Below, in pieces: positions 15,787 to 24,592 of a DNA stretch of 64,000 bases. The notes beneath the pieces were generated by a model. That model did not search any database. It was not told the origin of the DNA and was given only the letters and a program-made list of their open reading frames with translations. The DNA lies in assembly GCA_040879025.1 (NCBI GenBank), contig JBBDLF010000033.1, forward strand, positions 186,001 to 250,000. Direction: 5' to 3'. Both the position numbers and the translations under genes were made by a program. Each line of letters starts with the position of its first letter. The stretch's first letter is position 1. The stretch is from JBBDLF01 sp040879025. GTDB taxonomy: Bacteria; Pseudomonadota; Gammaproteobacteria; Pseudomonadales; Pseudohongiellaceae.

Positions 15787-18351
15787 TCAATGAATTATCT
15801 TGTCCAGATCAACGCGTTCCGACAGCAGGGATTCCCACAGGTCTCCTTCCCGCCGCAGCCGCTCTGGCATGGATGCCAGGGTGAAGGCTCTGGGATCCAG
15901 TTGACTGTTTACCTCATCCCAGTGCAGGGGTGTCGAGATGCCCGCATAATCCACGGGGCGCAGGCTATAGGGCGAAACGATAGTCTTGCCGAACCCGTTC
16001 TGCAAATAATCCAGGTACACTTTCTTTTTGCGCTTTGAAGGGCTTCTCTCCAGGCTTGTGATCTTCGGTATTTCCTTGTGTATAAGTTGTGCTATCGATT
16101 CGGCCATGTGCCGGACTGTGTCATTATGGTAACCGCCCCCCAGTGGAACCGTGATATGCAGCCCCCGTTTGCCAGAGGTCTTGCAGTAATGCGGAATCCC
16201 GCCATCGTCGAACAGGTCGTGGATTACCTGCGCTACTTCCACCACTTTTCCGAAACCGATCTCCACCGGATCCAGATCAAACAACATCCAGTCCGGCTGG
16301 TCAAGCAATTCCAGGCGGCTGTTCCACGGGTTCATTTCGATGCATCCGAGGTTAACCAGGTAAATCAGCGTGGCGGCGTTTTGACAGAGAAGATAACATG
16401 TATCCTCTTCAGTGGATTCAGAATAGATCTCGGTGCGGCTCACCCAGTCCGGCAGCCCCTGTGGATTATCCTTCTGGTAGAACCCTTGTTCTGTAATACC
16501 CCGCGGGAAGCGGTGAAGAACCATCGGCCGATCTTTCAGATACGGCAATATATAATCAGTAACACCGAGATAGTGATCAACCACATCCCTCTTGCTGATA
16601 CCGAGTTCGGGAAAATAGATTCTGTCCGGGTGCGTGATGCGGACTTTCTGCCCGTCCACGGTCATGCTCGTGTCCCGGCCTTTCGAGACAGACTGTTTGA
16701 GCTCCCCGCTCCTGTGTTCCACCTCCCAACGAATCCTGGATGCGTCTTTGTCGTCGCGCAGTCCCAGAAAAACCGGATGCCTTAGTTGGCGGTCTTGCGT
16801 CTTTTCAGTGTAGCGAACCTCACACACCAGCTTTGGCGTCACCCACGTAGGCTGCTCATTGGTTACCACCGCCTTGTCCAGCGGGCTGGTCTTTCTCGCC
16901 AACGCGTCAAGCTTTGCCTTGAGCGCCGCCCTGGTTTTCGAGTCCAGTCCCGAGCCGACATGACCGGCAAACTGCAGGCTTCCCGCCTCGTCGTAATAAG
17001 CCAGTAAAAGAGATCCAATATCAGTTCTGGTCTTGCGCGGTTCCGTGTATCCCGCAATGATGAATTCCTGTCGCTGCTCTCGTTTGATTTTCAGCCAGTG
17101 GCGGGTTCGCTTTCCGTCCCGGTATGGCGCCGAGCCGTCCTTGGCTATCATTCCCTCCAGCCCCTGTTCACAGACCAACCGGAAAAACGCGGTGCCATCG
17201 GACACGACATGGTCGCTGTATCGCAAGCGCTCATCAGTTCCCCGCAGGAGTTCGCTGAGCAGAATTTTGCGTTCCAACTGGGGAACGGTTCGTATATCAA
17301 TTCCAGCGATGTACAACAAATCGAAAATGAAATAGACAATATTTTCAGTGTGACGCTCATGGTTTTGGATCAGGCTGAAAGATGGAACGCCCTCAGAGTC
17401 TATTGCCGTAATTTCGCCATCAACTATCGCTTCGCAGGGAAGGCTTTGCAGTGCTTCGCGTACGCCCGGAAACCGGTGGTCAAGGCTTTTTCCATTGCGC
17501 GAGATGAGACGCATGCGTCTTTTGGGAAGGCGATAGCCCAGCGCGCGGTATCCGTCCCACTTGATTTCAAAAATCCAGTTTTTCCGGTCAAAAGCCTTGT
17601 CCACCAAAGTGGCCAGTTGCGGGGAGAGATCAGACGGAGCCGCCGCTTTCAGTCCCCCCTCCGCCAATGCCCGTTTCTTCAACCCGGCTGCGGAGGTTTT
17701 GGTTTGGGCCGGGTGGACAGCCGGCTTCCCGGTGCCTTCCCCGCTGGATTCCCAGACAGTCGAATTTCTGTCCTGGGCAATTTCATCCATCGACCTGCTG
17801 CTCACCGCCGAACGGTCCTGTCTCAGCACATCATCTGAATTTGCTGCCTCATCGCTGATCTTCATCAGCAACCAGGCATTATCAGGCATTTTGCTGCCAT
17901 GGGTTTGCACCAGGGAGAATTTGCCACGCAGCTTGGAACCTTCCAAATAGAAACTGAGCTTGCCCCGGCTCAGTCCCTGCAGCAGGGCTTTTTCATTCTC
18001 CTCCCTGTCCATGGAGGCTTCAACATAGTAATAGCCCTCGTCCCATACCATGACCGTACCCGCGCCATAGTTCCCCTTGGGAATTGTACCTTCGAACTGC
18101 CGGTAATCCATCGGGTGATCTTCCACATGCATCGCAAGCCGCTTTTGCTCAGGGTTCAGCGATGGTCCCTTGGGAACAGCCCAACTTTTCAGCACACCAT
18201 CCATTTCCAGCCGGAAATCATAATGCAGATGAGAAGCCTGATGCTTCTGGATGACAAACCGGAGCACTTTGCTCCCGGGCGCGGAAGACTGGCCGGGTGG
18301 TTCCGGCGTGTCCTGGAAGTTTCGCTTTTCGTTGTAGCGCTGGATCGACAT
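15787..18351 (-). CDS. ligD: ATP-dependent DNA ligase D (end-joining, three domains)
   Basis: LigD repairs double-strand breaks with Ku. This 854-residue protein has the order phosphoesterase, ligase, polymerase. The N-terminal 3'-phosphoesterase (about residues 28-165) shows HLHYDFRLEMDGVLKSWAVPKG and HVEDHPMDY. A low-complexity linker (about 170-245) leads to the adenylating ligase with the lysine K264 in EIKWDGYRAL. The C-terminal primase-polymerase has the acidic pair in MLFDLDP and TSGKRGLHITVPLGG. It lies 38 bp downstream of ku on the same strand, so the two are probably co-transcribed. All three activities look intact. Confidence 0.96.
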   Translation of the reverse strand: MSIQRYNEKRNFQDTPEPPGQSSAPGSKVLRFVIQKHQASHLHYDFRLEMDGVLKSWAVPKGPSLNPEQKRLAMHVEDHPMDYRQFEGTIPKGNYGAGTVMVWDEGYYYVEASMDREENEKALLQGLSRGKLSFYLEGSKLRGKFSLVQTHGSKMPDNAWLLMKISDEAANSDDVLRQDRSAVSSRSMDEIAQDRNSTVWESSGEGTGKPAVHPAQTKTSAAGLKKRALAEGGLKAAAPSDLSPQLATLVDKAFDRKNWIFEIKWDGYRALGYRLPKRRMRLISRNGKSLDHRFPGVREALQSLPCEAIVDGEITAIDSEGVPSFSLIQNHERHTENIVYFIFDLLYIAGIDIRTVPQLERKILLSELLRGTDERLRYSDHVVSDGTAFFRLVCEQGLEGMIAKDGSAPYRDGKRTRHWLKIKREQRQEFIIAGYTEPRKTRTDIGSLLLAYYDEAGSLQFAGHVGSGLDSKTRAALKAKLDALARKTSPLDKAVVTNEQPTWVTPKLVCEVRYTEKTQDRQLRHPVFLGLRDDKDASRIRWEVEHRSGELKQSVSKGRDTSMTVDGQKVRITHPDRIYFPELGISKRDVVDHYLGVTDYILPYLKDRPMVLHRFPRGITEQGFYQKDNPQGLPDWVSRTEIYSESTEEDTCYLLCQNAATLIYLVNLGCIEMNPWNSRLELLDQPDWMLFDLDPVEIGFGKVVEVAQVIHDLFDDGGIPHYCKTSGKRGLHITVPLGGGYHNDTVRHMAESIAQLIHKEIPKITSLERSPSKRKKKVYLDYLQNGFGKTIVSPYSLRPVDYAGISTPLHWDEVNSQLDPRAFTLASMPERLRREGDLWESLLSERVDLDKIIH

Positions 18352-18389
18352 GGTTGCTCTCTAACCGAATCGCGTTGACTGAAACAACG

Positions 18390-19184
18390 TCACGCATTGC
18401 GCGCCTGGCGGTGATCCCCTTTCCGCTCCCGCTCCAGGCTCTGTTTCAGCGCTGCCATCAGGTCCTTGACCTCGGCTTTCCTGGGCGCGGCGGCGGCTTT
18501 GGGCGTTAGTCCGGACGCCTTCTCTTCAATTATGCGTTCAAGCTCATCGTGATAACTGTCATGGTACTCCTCGGGATCGAAAGACCGCGTGAGTTGATCG
18601 ATAAGCTGGTTGGCGAGTTTAAGTTCATCTTTGGAAATTTGCTTTTTCTCAGGAATCTTCAATTCCTCCGAAGAACGAACTTCATCGGCGAAACGCATTT
18701 GTATCATAACCAGCATGTTGCCGTTGGGGCGTATGCAACCGAGATGTTCACGATTGCGGATGACGTATTTGGCAATGGCCACTTTGTTCGACTGCTTCAA
18801 GGCCTCACAAAGAAGGTTGTAGACTTTGCCCGCTCCTTTGTCAGGTTCCAGATAATAAGGCTTTTCAAAGTAAACCGGGTCCACCTCCTTCACGTCCGCG
18901 AATGAAACGATATCAATGGTGTCCTGTCGTCCTCGGTCGGCCTTTTCAAAATCTTCCTTGGTCAGCACGACGTAATCCCCATCGTGATATTCATATCCCT
19001 TCACAATCTCATCCCACGGCACTTCTTCACCGTCCTTGCGACAAACGCGCGCATACCGAATCGGAGATAGATCCTTGCTGTGGAGCATATCGAGGTCCAG
19101 TTTGTGACTTTGGCTGCCACTGTAAAGTTTGACTGCTATATTCACCAGACCGAAATTTACAGCCCCGGTCCACAGGGTCCGCAT
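18390..19184 (-). CDS. ku: Ku DNA end-binding protein
   Basis: Bacterial Ku forms a homodimeric ring on DNA ends and recruits LigD. This 264-residue protein is of ordinary length. The N-terminal MRTLWTGAVNFGLVNIAVKLYS is diagnostic, followed by RYARVCRKDGEEVPWDEIVKGYEY and FYLEPDKGAGKVYNLL-like (YYLEPDKGAGKVY) core segments. A lysine/arginine-rich C-terminal tail (residues about 230-264) probably contacts DNA or LigD. The order on the minus strand is the small Rho_N-like gene last, then ku and ligD in line, which is a frequent end-joining arrangement. Confidence 0.96.
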   Translation of the reverse strand: MRTLWTGAVNFGLVNIAVKLYSGSQSHKLDLDMLHSKDLSPIRYARVCRKDGEEVPWDEIVKGYEYHDGDYVVLTKEDFEKADRGRQDTIDIVSFADVKEVDPVYFEKPYYLEPDKGAGKVYNLLCEALKQSNKVAIAKYVIRNREHLGCIRPNGNMLVMIQMRFADEVRSSEELKIPEKKQISKDELKLANQLIDQLTRSFDPEEYHDSYHDELERIIEEKASGLTPKAAAAPRKAEVKDLMAALKQSLERERKGDHRQARNA

Positions 19185-19255
19185 AGATTTTCTCCTCGTT
19201 ACCGGAACAGTCTCGAACCGGGCAACAGCCTGCCTGGGTCAGAGCCGCACGTGAT

Positions 19256-19555
19256 TCACTCTCGGTCGCGGATTGCCGACAACAATTCGCTTTTGCGCAT
19301 TTTGCTGCGTCCGCTGACATCGAGCTGCTGCGCCCTGTTGTACAGTTCCTGCTTACTGCGATCGTCGAGTGGCTTGTTGGGATTTCCGGTGCCCTGGGTG
19401 GTCTTGTTGGGCGTGCGTCCTTCAGAGCGACGGGTTTCGTTTACTGTGCGGGCGGCCATTTCCTTGGCTCTGTCCATGCTCCGGCCGCGATCCAGTGCAC
19501 TTTGCTTTACATGATCGTATTGGCGTTCATCTTTTCCGGTCCATTTCTTCGGCAT
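19256..19555 (-). CDS. Small Rho_N-like (SAP-like) DNA/RNA-binding protein beside ku-ligD
   Basis: This is a 99-residue, very basic and polar protein. I chose the ATG at 19553-19555 because it begins MPKKWTGKDERQYDHVK, the usual start of this family; a 50-codon upstream extension reads as non-protein-like. The middle (RTVNETRRSEGRTPNKTTQG) is low-complexity. The C-terminal part (SKQELYNRAQQLDVSGRSKM then RKSELLSAIR) is a Rho N-terminal-domain-like helix-extended-loop-helix. Databases often label such proteins 'plasmid stabilization' or Rho termination factor; no toxin partner is visible. It lies upstream of ku in the same direction, with about 70 bp between the reading frames, so a helper role in end joining is a guess from position. 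Confidence 0.75.
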   Translation of the reverse strand: MPKKWTGKDERQYDHVKQSALDRGRSMDRAKEMAARTVNETRRSEGRTPNKTTQGTGNPNKPLDDRSKQELYNRAQQLDVSGRSKMRKSELLSAIRDRE

Positions 19556-19787
19556 GCCATACTCCTTAATCCGTTGTTCCCTGGATCGCAGGCATTGAAA
19601 ACCTGCGGCCTTGCAGAATTCCTTAACAACAGAATAATCAGCAGGCTGATAAATGTCCAACCGGAATCTCCAGTGCGGCCTGGTGATACATTCCTGCGGG
19701 GTCATTAAGGATATTTTGAGGGCTTTTGAATGGAATGATCAGCGTAAACCCTGATACCGGTAGAACGGTCAAGCCGCCCGCTGAAAA

Positions 19788-21473
19788 TCAGGCGGTTTTC
19801 CTCACCAGGTAACTACCTATTGCCAGTGAGTCCAGCCCTGTGGAGAAAAAACACCTGACCGCATGTAAAGGCGACTCCACCATGGGCTCGCCCATGATAT
19901 TGAAGCTCGTATTCAACACAACCGGTATGCCGGAAAGCTTGCCAAATTCGCTGATCAATCTGTGATAGGTGTTATGGGTTTCAGAAGAGACCGTTTGAAG
20001 CCTCGCTGAGCCGTCCACATGAGTGATCGCGGGCAGCCGGGATTTATATTCTTCCCGAACCTGACACACTTTCAGCATAAAGGGGGCTTCAACTTCAATA
20101 TCAAAGTATTTACGATGTTCCTCGACGATGGCGGAGGGCGCGAAGGGACGATAGGCTTCTCGGTGTTTAACCTCGGCATTGATTTTGTCTTTCATGTGAG
20201 CCCGAGTCGGGTCGGCCAGGATACTTCTTGCTCCCAGCGCGCGGGGACCAATTTCCATCCTGCCCTGAAACCAGCCGATTATCTCGCCCTCATGCAGCCG
20301 TCTCGCTACCTCCATGCAAATATCGTCAACCTTTTCATACCTGAGTTTACACTCTCGCAAGGTAGCTTCAATCGCTTCATCACCATATTCGGTACCGAGA
20401 AACGGATTGCTGTGGACGTACCGTTTGTCATTACCCAGTTTGACATTGTGGACATAGTAGGCGGCGCCGATACAGGTACCATTGTCACCGGCAGCCGGCA
20501 TCACATAAAGATCCTTGAATCGCGTCTCGCGAAGTATCCTGCCGTTCATCACACTGTTCAATGCGACCCCCCCGGCAATAACCAGGTAATCCGCCGAAGA
20601 GCGCTTTTCGAGAACCCGGCACATTTCCAGAACGCGGTCTTCAAGTACGCGCTGGGCCGCAGCAGCAACATTCTCATGATATTTCTCAATTGGGCCGCCA
20701 TTGCGTTCGGCGCCAAACGTTTCAACGTATTTTTGGCCCAGCCGATTGTTGCCCGCGTTCTGATACGAAAAATAGCTCAGGTCTATAAACACACCGCCGT
20801 GCTCATCCACGCTGACCAGTTTGCCCATTTGCGTCTCAAATGTACCGGCATCGCCAAAGGGCGCAAGCCCCATCGTTTTACCTTCGTCATAATTTGGACG
20901 AAAGCCGCAAAACTGCGTGGCGGCCTCGTAAAACGAGCCCAGAGAATTCGGGAACAGCGATTCGCTATAGCAGGTGACTTCATTTCCGTCGATCTCGCCC
21001 AGCCAGGTGGTGGACCATTCTCCTGAGCCGTCCATTGACAACAACGCCGCCTTTTCATAGGGAGAAACCAGATAGCTTCCCACGACGTGAGCCAGATGGT
21101 GATCGACCATGTGCACCACAGGCTTTTGCTCCGGCCAGGTGTCTTCAAGCCATGCGTTGAACTCACGTTGCCGGGACCAGGTACGCAGGAACTCGTGCTT
21201 GACGAACGGTCCGGACTGGCTGAACAATTTGCCCGCATACACCAGCTTTTTCATCATATCCTTGGCGGGATTGATAGAGACTGCCACGTGGTCAACTTCC
21301 TCCGGAGAAACGCCGGAGATTTCAAAGCACTTTTTAACGGCATTGCTTGGAAATTTCCAGGTATGTTTTTCGCGTGAAAAACGTTCTTCTTCCAGCGCCA
21401 GCAATAGTTCACCGTCCTTTACCAGACAGGCGGAGGTGTCATGAAAGAAATAGTTAACTCCAAGTATTATCAT
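19788..21473 (-). CDS. Carbamoyltransferase (NodU/CmcH family)
   Basis: This 561-residue protein belongs to the O-carbamoyltransferase family that transfers carbamoyl from carbamoyl phosphate, through an adenylate, to hydroxyl groups of sugars or natural products. The N-terminal Kae1-like domain shows VNYFFHDTSACLVKDGELL, the metal-binding DHHLAHVVGSY and LLSMDGSGEWSTTWLG; later GGVALNSVMNG. The C-terminal domain has GRMEIGPRALGARSILADP and VVLNTSFNIMGEPMVESP. It is complete in length. It starts 4 bp inside the end of the acyltransferase-like gene upstream (ATGA overlap), so both are made together. No glycosyltransferase or polyketide genes adjoin it, so the acceptor is unknown; a cell-surface glycan or small polar metabolite is possible. 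Confidence 0.93.
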   Translation of the reverse strand: MIILGVNYFFHDTSACLVKDGELLLALEEERFSREKHTWKFPSNAVKKCFEISGVSPEEVDHVAVSINPAKDMMKKLVYAGKLFSQSGPFVKHEFLRTWSRQREFNAWLEDTWPEQKPVVHMVDHHLAHVVGSYLVSPYEKAALLSMDGSGEWSTTWLGEIDGNEVTCYSESLFPNSLGSFYEAATQFCGFRPNYDEGKTMGLAPFGDAGTFETQMGKLVSVDEHGGVFIDLSYFSYQNAGNNRLGQKYVETFGAERNGGPIEKYHENVAAAAQRVLEDRVLEMCRVLEKRSSADYLVIAGGVALNSVMNGRILRETRFKDLYVMPAAGDNGTCIGAAYYVHNVKLGNDKRYVHSNPFLGTEYGDEAIEATLRECKLRYEKVDDICMEVARRLHEGEIIGWFQGRMEIGPRALGARSILADPTRAHMKDKINAEVKHREAYRPFAPSAIVEEHRKYFDIEVEAPFMLKVCQVREEYKSRLPAITHVDGSARLQTVSSETHNTYHRLISEFGKLSGIPVVLNTSFNIMGEPMVESPLHAVRCFFSTGLDSLAIGSYLVRKTA

Positions 21474-22576
21474 TGCAGCAGGCGTCGTTTGGTTCGCGCC
21501 AGGGTTTCTCTGAGCGTCATGGAAAAATTTACCAGGTGGGCGGCGCGGGACTCAGCAAACACGATATAATCATTCAGACGATCCTGTTCCATATGCCAGC
21601 GCGTGCTCCATGGCGGACACGTGGTCAGGCAAACTTCATCGATCTCTGGATCAGTCACCATTTGCTCAATGAACAGGTACAACAGAATGTTTCCGGGTCC
21701 GAATTCCGCGAAGCGTTCGTCATAGGCGATTTTAAACAAGCTCCAGCAGTTCCCTGTCCGCAACGCGAAACCAGCGGCGATGTTCCGCCCCCCTGCTCTC
21801 AGCAGGAGGATCGCGCTGTCGCCTGATTCGCCAAACAAGTGGTAAAGTTGCGCGTAGAAATTTACGGCATGTTCGCCTTCACGCATGATGCTGGTTCCTT
21901 CGGAACTCTTCCACCCTGAATCCTCGATTCTCAGGAATTCCCTAAAGGCTGAATCGCCCTCACTCGCAGTGCCAATGACCAGTTCCGTATCACCGTTCCG
22001 ACCAGCCAGTTTTTTCTCCAGACGCCTGACATTACGCATTTGCTTTGATGACAACCGCTTCAGGTCATTACGGTCTGCGCAGCGGATATAGGCGCTGTTG
22101 TTGCGCTCCGGGCGCGAGAACACTTTCACCTCAATCAGGTGGTTCAACAGTGATCGCCCGGTAAACCCTTTCAGGCGGCAAACATCCCATCGGCGATCCG
22201 CTTCGGCGCCAGCGACACTGATGACTTCCGCCAGCAGACCACGATCTGTGTATTCGGGACGAATCAGCGCATCGCTGAGATAAGTAAATTTTTTATTGCA
22301 GGGAAATTCCAGGGAAACGTAGCTGCCCAGCAGGAAACGCCGGCGCAGTTGAAATATAAACAATGCCACCGGCAGTCCGCGGTCGTAAACACAGTAGAAA
22401 CACAAGGGTTCATCGAGAACATGAGATGCCAGGGCATGATACCAGCGCCAGTTATGATGAACCGCCGGCCGTGCCAGATTGGCGTACAGAGCTTCCCAGT
22501 CGTCTTTCAATTCCAGAAAGCCCTCGGGGCCGTAACATACTTTAAGTTGGAGACTCAGAATGACTTCCCTCGCCAC
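21470..22576 (-). CDS. FemAB/CelD-like acyltransferase (GNAT fold)
   Basis: This 368-residue protein resembles the 'GNAT family, cellulose biosynthesis protein CelD/BcsL' group. Supporting segments are DDWEALYANLARPAVHHNWRW near the N-terminus, SKQMRNVRRLEKKLAG in the middle, and AGFALRTGNCWSLFKIAYDE followed by GPGNILLYLFIEQM, which matches the C-terminal acetyltransferase half (Acetyltransf_6 type). The start is a GTG at 22574-22576 with only a weak ribosome site, so it is uncertain by several codons. Coupled to the carbamoyltransferase gene, it may acylate or aminoacylate the same product. Function is inferred from fold and context only. Confidence 0.8.
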   Translation of the reverse strand: MAREVILSLQLKVCYGPEGFLELKDDWEALYANLARPAVHHNWRWYHALASHVLDEPLCFYCVYDRGLPVALFIFQLRRRFLLGSYVSLEFPCNKKFTYLSDALIRPEYTDRGLLAEVISVAGAEADRRWDVCRLKGFTGRSLLNHLIEVKVFSRPERNNSAYIRCADRNDLKRLSSKQMRNVRRLEKKLAGRNGDTELVIGTASEGDSAFREFLRIEDSGWKSSEGTSIMREGEHAVNFYAQLYHLFGESGDSAILLLRAGGRNIAAGFALRTGNCWSLFKIAYDERFAEFGPGNILLYLFIEQMVTDPEIDEVCLTTCPPWSTRWHMEQDRLNDYIVFAESRAAHLVNFSMTLRETLARTKRRLLQ

Positions 22577-22879
22577 AGATTCCGTTCACGGCCAAGTCCC
22601 CGGGGTGCATCGTACCGTCGGGTGTCTGTTCCAAATTTCCGTGGATTTCAGATGGCATTAAACGCTTGCGGCAACTCTGTTACAAACATGGGTTTAACTA
22701 CGGTAGGTTCATTAGTGGCTGACTCTGGCAAAAAGCATAAACAGCTTTTTTTCCATAGTCCAGTCGTTACAAATCGACCAGTGATTATCCCATAGCAGAT
22801 TACAGAGTTTTTATCATGAGCTTTAGGGTTTTCACCCTAGGGGAAGCTCTGAGCATGCTTCCGAACTGGTGCAGAAAAA
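22577..22879. other. Gene-free interval upstream of the acyltransferase-carbamoyltransferase pair
   Basis: About 300 bp lies between the GTG of the acyltransferase gene and the terminator of the BON gene, both on the minus strand. It must hold the promoter of the pair. I see no convincing reading frame. The only structured feature is the hairpin at 22818-22847, listed separately. Confidence 0.5.
22818..22847. repeat. Nested hairpin with TTTAGGGTTTTCACCCTA motif
   Basis: GAGCTT and AAGCTC flank an inner TAGGG-TTTTCA-CCCTA inverted repeat. A close variant, TTTAGGGTATTCACTCCCT, occurs at 55058-55076, also in an intergenic region upstream of a minus-strand operon. It may be a binding site for a shared regulator or a repeated structural element; two copies are too few to decide. 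Confidence 0.4.
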
Positions 22880-22901
22880 CCCGCTCGCAATTGCGAGCGG
22901 G
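22880..22901 (-). terminator. Intrinsic terminator of the BON-domain gene
   Basis: A perfect 22-bp palindrome (CCCGCTCGCAATTGCGAGCGGG) is followed on the minus strand by TTTTTCTG. It lies about 20 bp after the stop codon of the BON-domain gene at 22922. The hairpin is very stable. Confidence 0.88.
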
Positions 22902-22921
22902 TCAGTTCTGTCCGGTTGGGG

Positions 22922-23644
22922 CTATCCGGCTGTCGGCGTATCGATTTCGAGGTTATTCCTGACATCGGCGACGTCGCCGGTCTCACGCGCCAGTTCCTCC
23001 GCTGTCTGCTTCGCTTGTTCTGATTCAACGGTGCCGGTTAACGTCACCACATTGTTCTCTGTGTCGACGTTTATCTGTAACCCTTCGGTTTCATCGTTAG
23101 CCAGCAATTTGGATTTGACTACCGCCGTTGTGGTGGTGTCCGAAACCCATTGGGACAGTTGATTTCGGTCGCGGCTCTCGTCGGCTGTGGCGATGTCATC
23201 CCCGGCGCCGGTACGTGCGCCGGCCACATCGCGATTGGCGGCGGTGCCCACGTCAGTATCGCGATCACTTTCCTGCAGTTCATCCGGCATAACCCGAATG
23301 TTGTTTTCCACTCCTTCAACTCCAACGATTCCTTGAGTGAGCTGCTCGGCCAGATCCTTGTCAATCTGAGTGTCGACGCTTCCACTGAGGGTAACCCGAC
23401 CTTGTTCAACATCCGTACCAATGGCAAACGAGTTCAGTTGTGTATTAAGCAACATTACTGTTTCAATTTTACCGGTGATCCAGGCGTCCCTTGCCGCCCC
23501 CTCGAATCCCGGTTCCTCTTCAGCCACGGCATTCTGATCCCGGGCTACTGCGTCCTGATTCTCGACTGCGTCACGGTCCTGGGCGGTCGCCACTGAACCC
23601 GTTATCAGTCCGTACAAGCAAACTGCATAAATTGAATTCTTCAT
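22922..23644 (-). CDS. Periplasmic protein with two BON domains
   Basis: This 240-residue exported protein starts at an ATG behind GGAGGG; the signal peptide ends near VATAQ. After an acidic, repetitive stretch (DRDAVENQDAVARDQNAVAEEE) come two BON domains: WITGKIETVMLLNTQLNSF through LSGSVDTQIDKDLAEQL (about residues 55-120) and WVSDTTTTAVVKSKLLANDE through LTGTVESEQAKQTAEEL (about 165-235). A low-complexity linker (GTAANRDVAGARTGAGDD) joins them. The arrangement recalls OsmY, a periplasmic stress protein thought to bind membranes or stabilise proteins. It ends at a strong terminator and appears to be a single-gene unit. Confidence 0.88.
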   Translation of the reverse strand: MKNSIYAVCLYGLITGSVATAQDRDAVENQDAVARDQNAVAEEEPGFEGAARDAWITGKIETVMLLNTQLNSFAIGTDVEQGRVTLSGSVDTQIDKDLAEQLTQGIVGVEGVENNIRVMPDELQESDRDTDVGTAANRDVAGARTGAGDDIATADESRDRNQLSQWVSDTTTTAVVKSKLLANDETEGLQINVDTENNVVTLTGTVESEQAKQTAEELARETGDVADVRNNLEIDTPTAG

Positions 23645-24339
23645 GCTATAACCCTCCATCCTTGTTTTGTACCAAAGTGTACGTACTCTTGCTCTCACGC
23701 AAGACCTGTGCCATCGAACTACTGGCATGTGGGTTGCATATAAGAGTATTACATATAAGTAGTAAAGGAACTTAAGGGATCAGCATATCGATGTTCACGC
23801 TCAGAGTTTAAACTCGATCCACCGCGGCAATACCAGGCAAAACGCGTTTGGACAGGGAAGAAGAAACCAATAAAAAAGAGCGGTTTTGGATGTGTGAGAA
23901 CGTAACAGCCGCAAATATCTGTTCGTTCAGCCCAACACTGGCAGCAAGCAGCGTACGCCGCCAGGCGGAATCTACAGGAAGTAGTAAGGGAATGGATTCC
24001 TTTTCTAAGGGAAGTAGAAAAAGGAAACTGCTCGGGTCAGTCCGATCGCCGTTTCAGGGACCGTGTGGCCTGGTTCAGGGAGAAGAACCGGGTCACACTT
24101 TCTTTTTTATGCTTCATGGCTTTTTGCGGCTGAGCGTACGTACCTGATTCCTGCTCTCCGGATGACCCCTGCCCTCCACGGGTGGCTGAGTTGCGTTCCA
24201 CAACCGATAAGCAAAAGTTGGCACACTTATCGCAGCTTAATTGATGAGCATAATTGAATCGATCAAACGGTGAGTTCGGGTTCTGGAATGAAGTTTCACG
24301 TCCCGCTCACTTTTTGACTGAACCTAATTGGAGGAACAT
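23645..24339. other. Long intergenic region with no confident gene
   Basis: Nearly 700 bp separates the divergent BON-domain gene and the DUF1328-like gene. A 99-codon plus-strand frame at 23848-24147 has an unlikely composition and no good ribosome site, so I do not call it. A hairpin CCTTTTCTA...TAGAAAAAGG lies at 23999-24024, and a sigma-54-like site near 24219. The region could hold a small RNA or long leader; nothing in the sequence proves it. Confidence 0.5.
24219..24234 (+). promoter_or_regulatory. Possible sigma-54-type promoter upstream of the small stress genes
   Basis: TGGCACACTTATCGCA matches the -24 element TGGCAC exactly and has GC at the -12 position with the required 10-bp spacing from GG to GC, although TCGC replaces the consensus TTGC. 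It is about 105 bp before the DUF1328-like start. A single imperfect match in a 700-bp gap can occur by chance. Confidence 0.22.
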
Positions 24340-24516
24340 ATGTTGAGCTGGGCTCTTGCATTTTTTGTGATCGCAATCATCGCCGCACTCTTTGGCTTTA
24401 CCGGCATAGCCGGGGCGGCGGGAGGAATTGCGCAAATTCTCTTCTTCGTGTTTCTTGTGCTTTTCGTTATCGCCCTGATTGCCCGGGCATTTCGTGGAAA
24501 GCCGCCCAACTACTAA
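24340..24516 (+). CDS. DUF1328 small membrane protein (YtjA-like)
   Basis: This 58-residue protein is almost entirely two hydrophobic helices (WALAFFVIAIIAALFGFTG and ILFFVFLVLFVIALIA) separated by the glycine/alanine-rich GIAGAAGGIAQ. This is the layout of the DUF1328/YtjA family of small inner-membrane proteins, whose function is not established. The ATG sits 5 bp after GGAGG. The next genes on the strand, a tiny lipoprotein and a CsbD-like protein, follow within 80-90 bp, so a stress-induced transcript is likely. Confidence 0.88.
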   Translation: MLSWALAFFVIAIIAALFGFTGIAGAAGGIAQILFFVFLVLFVIALIARAFRGKPPNY

Positions 24517-24592
24517 GAAGACAGCACTGCCGGACAAGGACTGATTTCTTTCCCTAACGGGCAACCAACAAGCTTAACAGCAGGAGTTATTT

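Noticed and set aside
19256..19555. Toxin-antitoxin interpretation of the 'plasmid stabilization' type protein
   Set aside because: There is no partner gene of toxin or antitoxin type; the sequence is Rho_N-like, not RelE- or ParE-like.
19756..19800. Possible terminator after the carbamoyltransferase gene (CCGCC and GGGCGG arms)
   Set aside because: The stem is short, overlaps the coding end and lacks a T-run on the minus strand.
20019..21026. Plus-strand frame of 335 codons inside the carbamoyltransferase gene
   Set aside because: Antisense shadow of a well-conserved enzyme; no recognisable domain and no start signals.
23848..24147. 99-codon plus-strand frame in the long intergenic region
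   Set aside because: No ribosome site, unusual Ser/Gly/Arg-rich composition and no recognisable motif; treated as non-coding.
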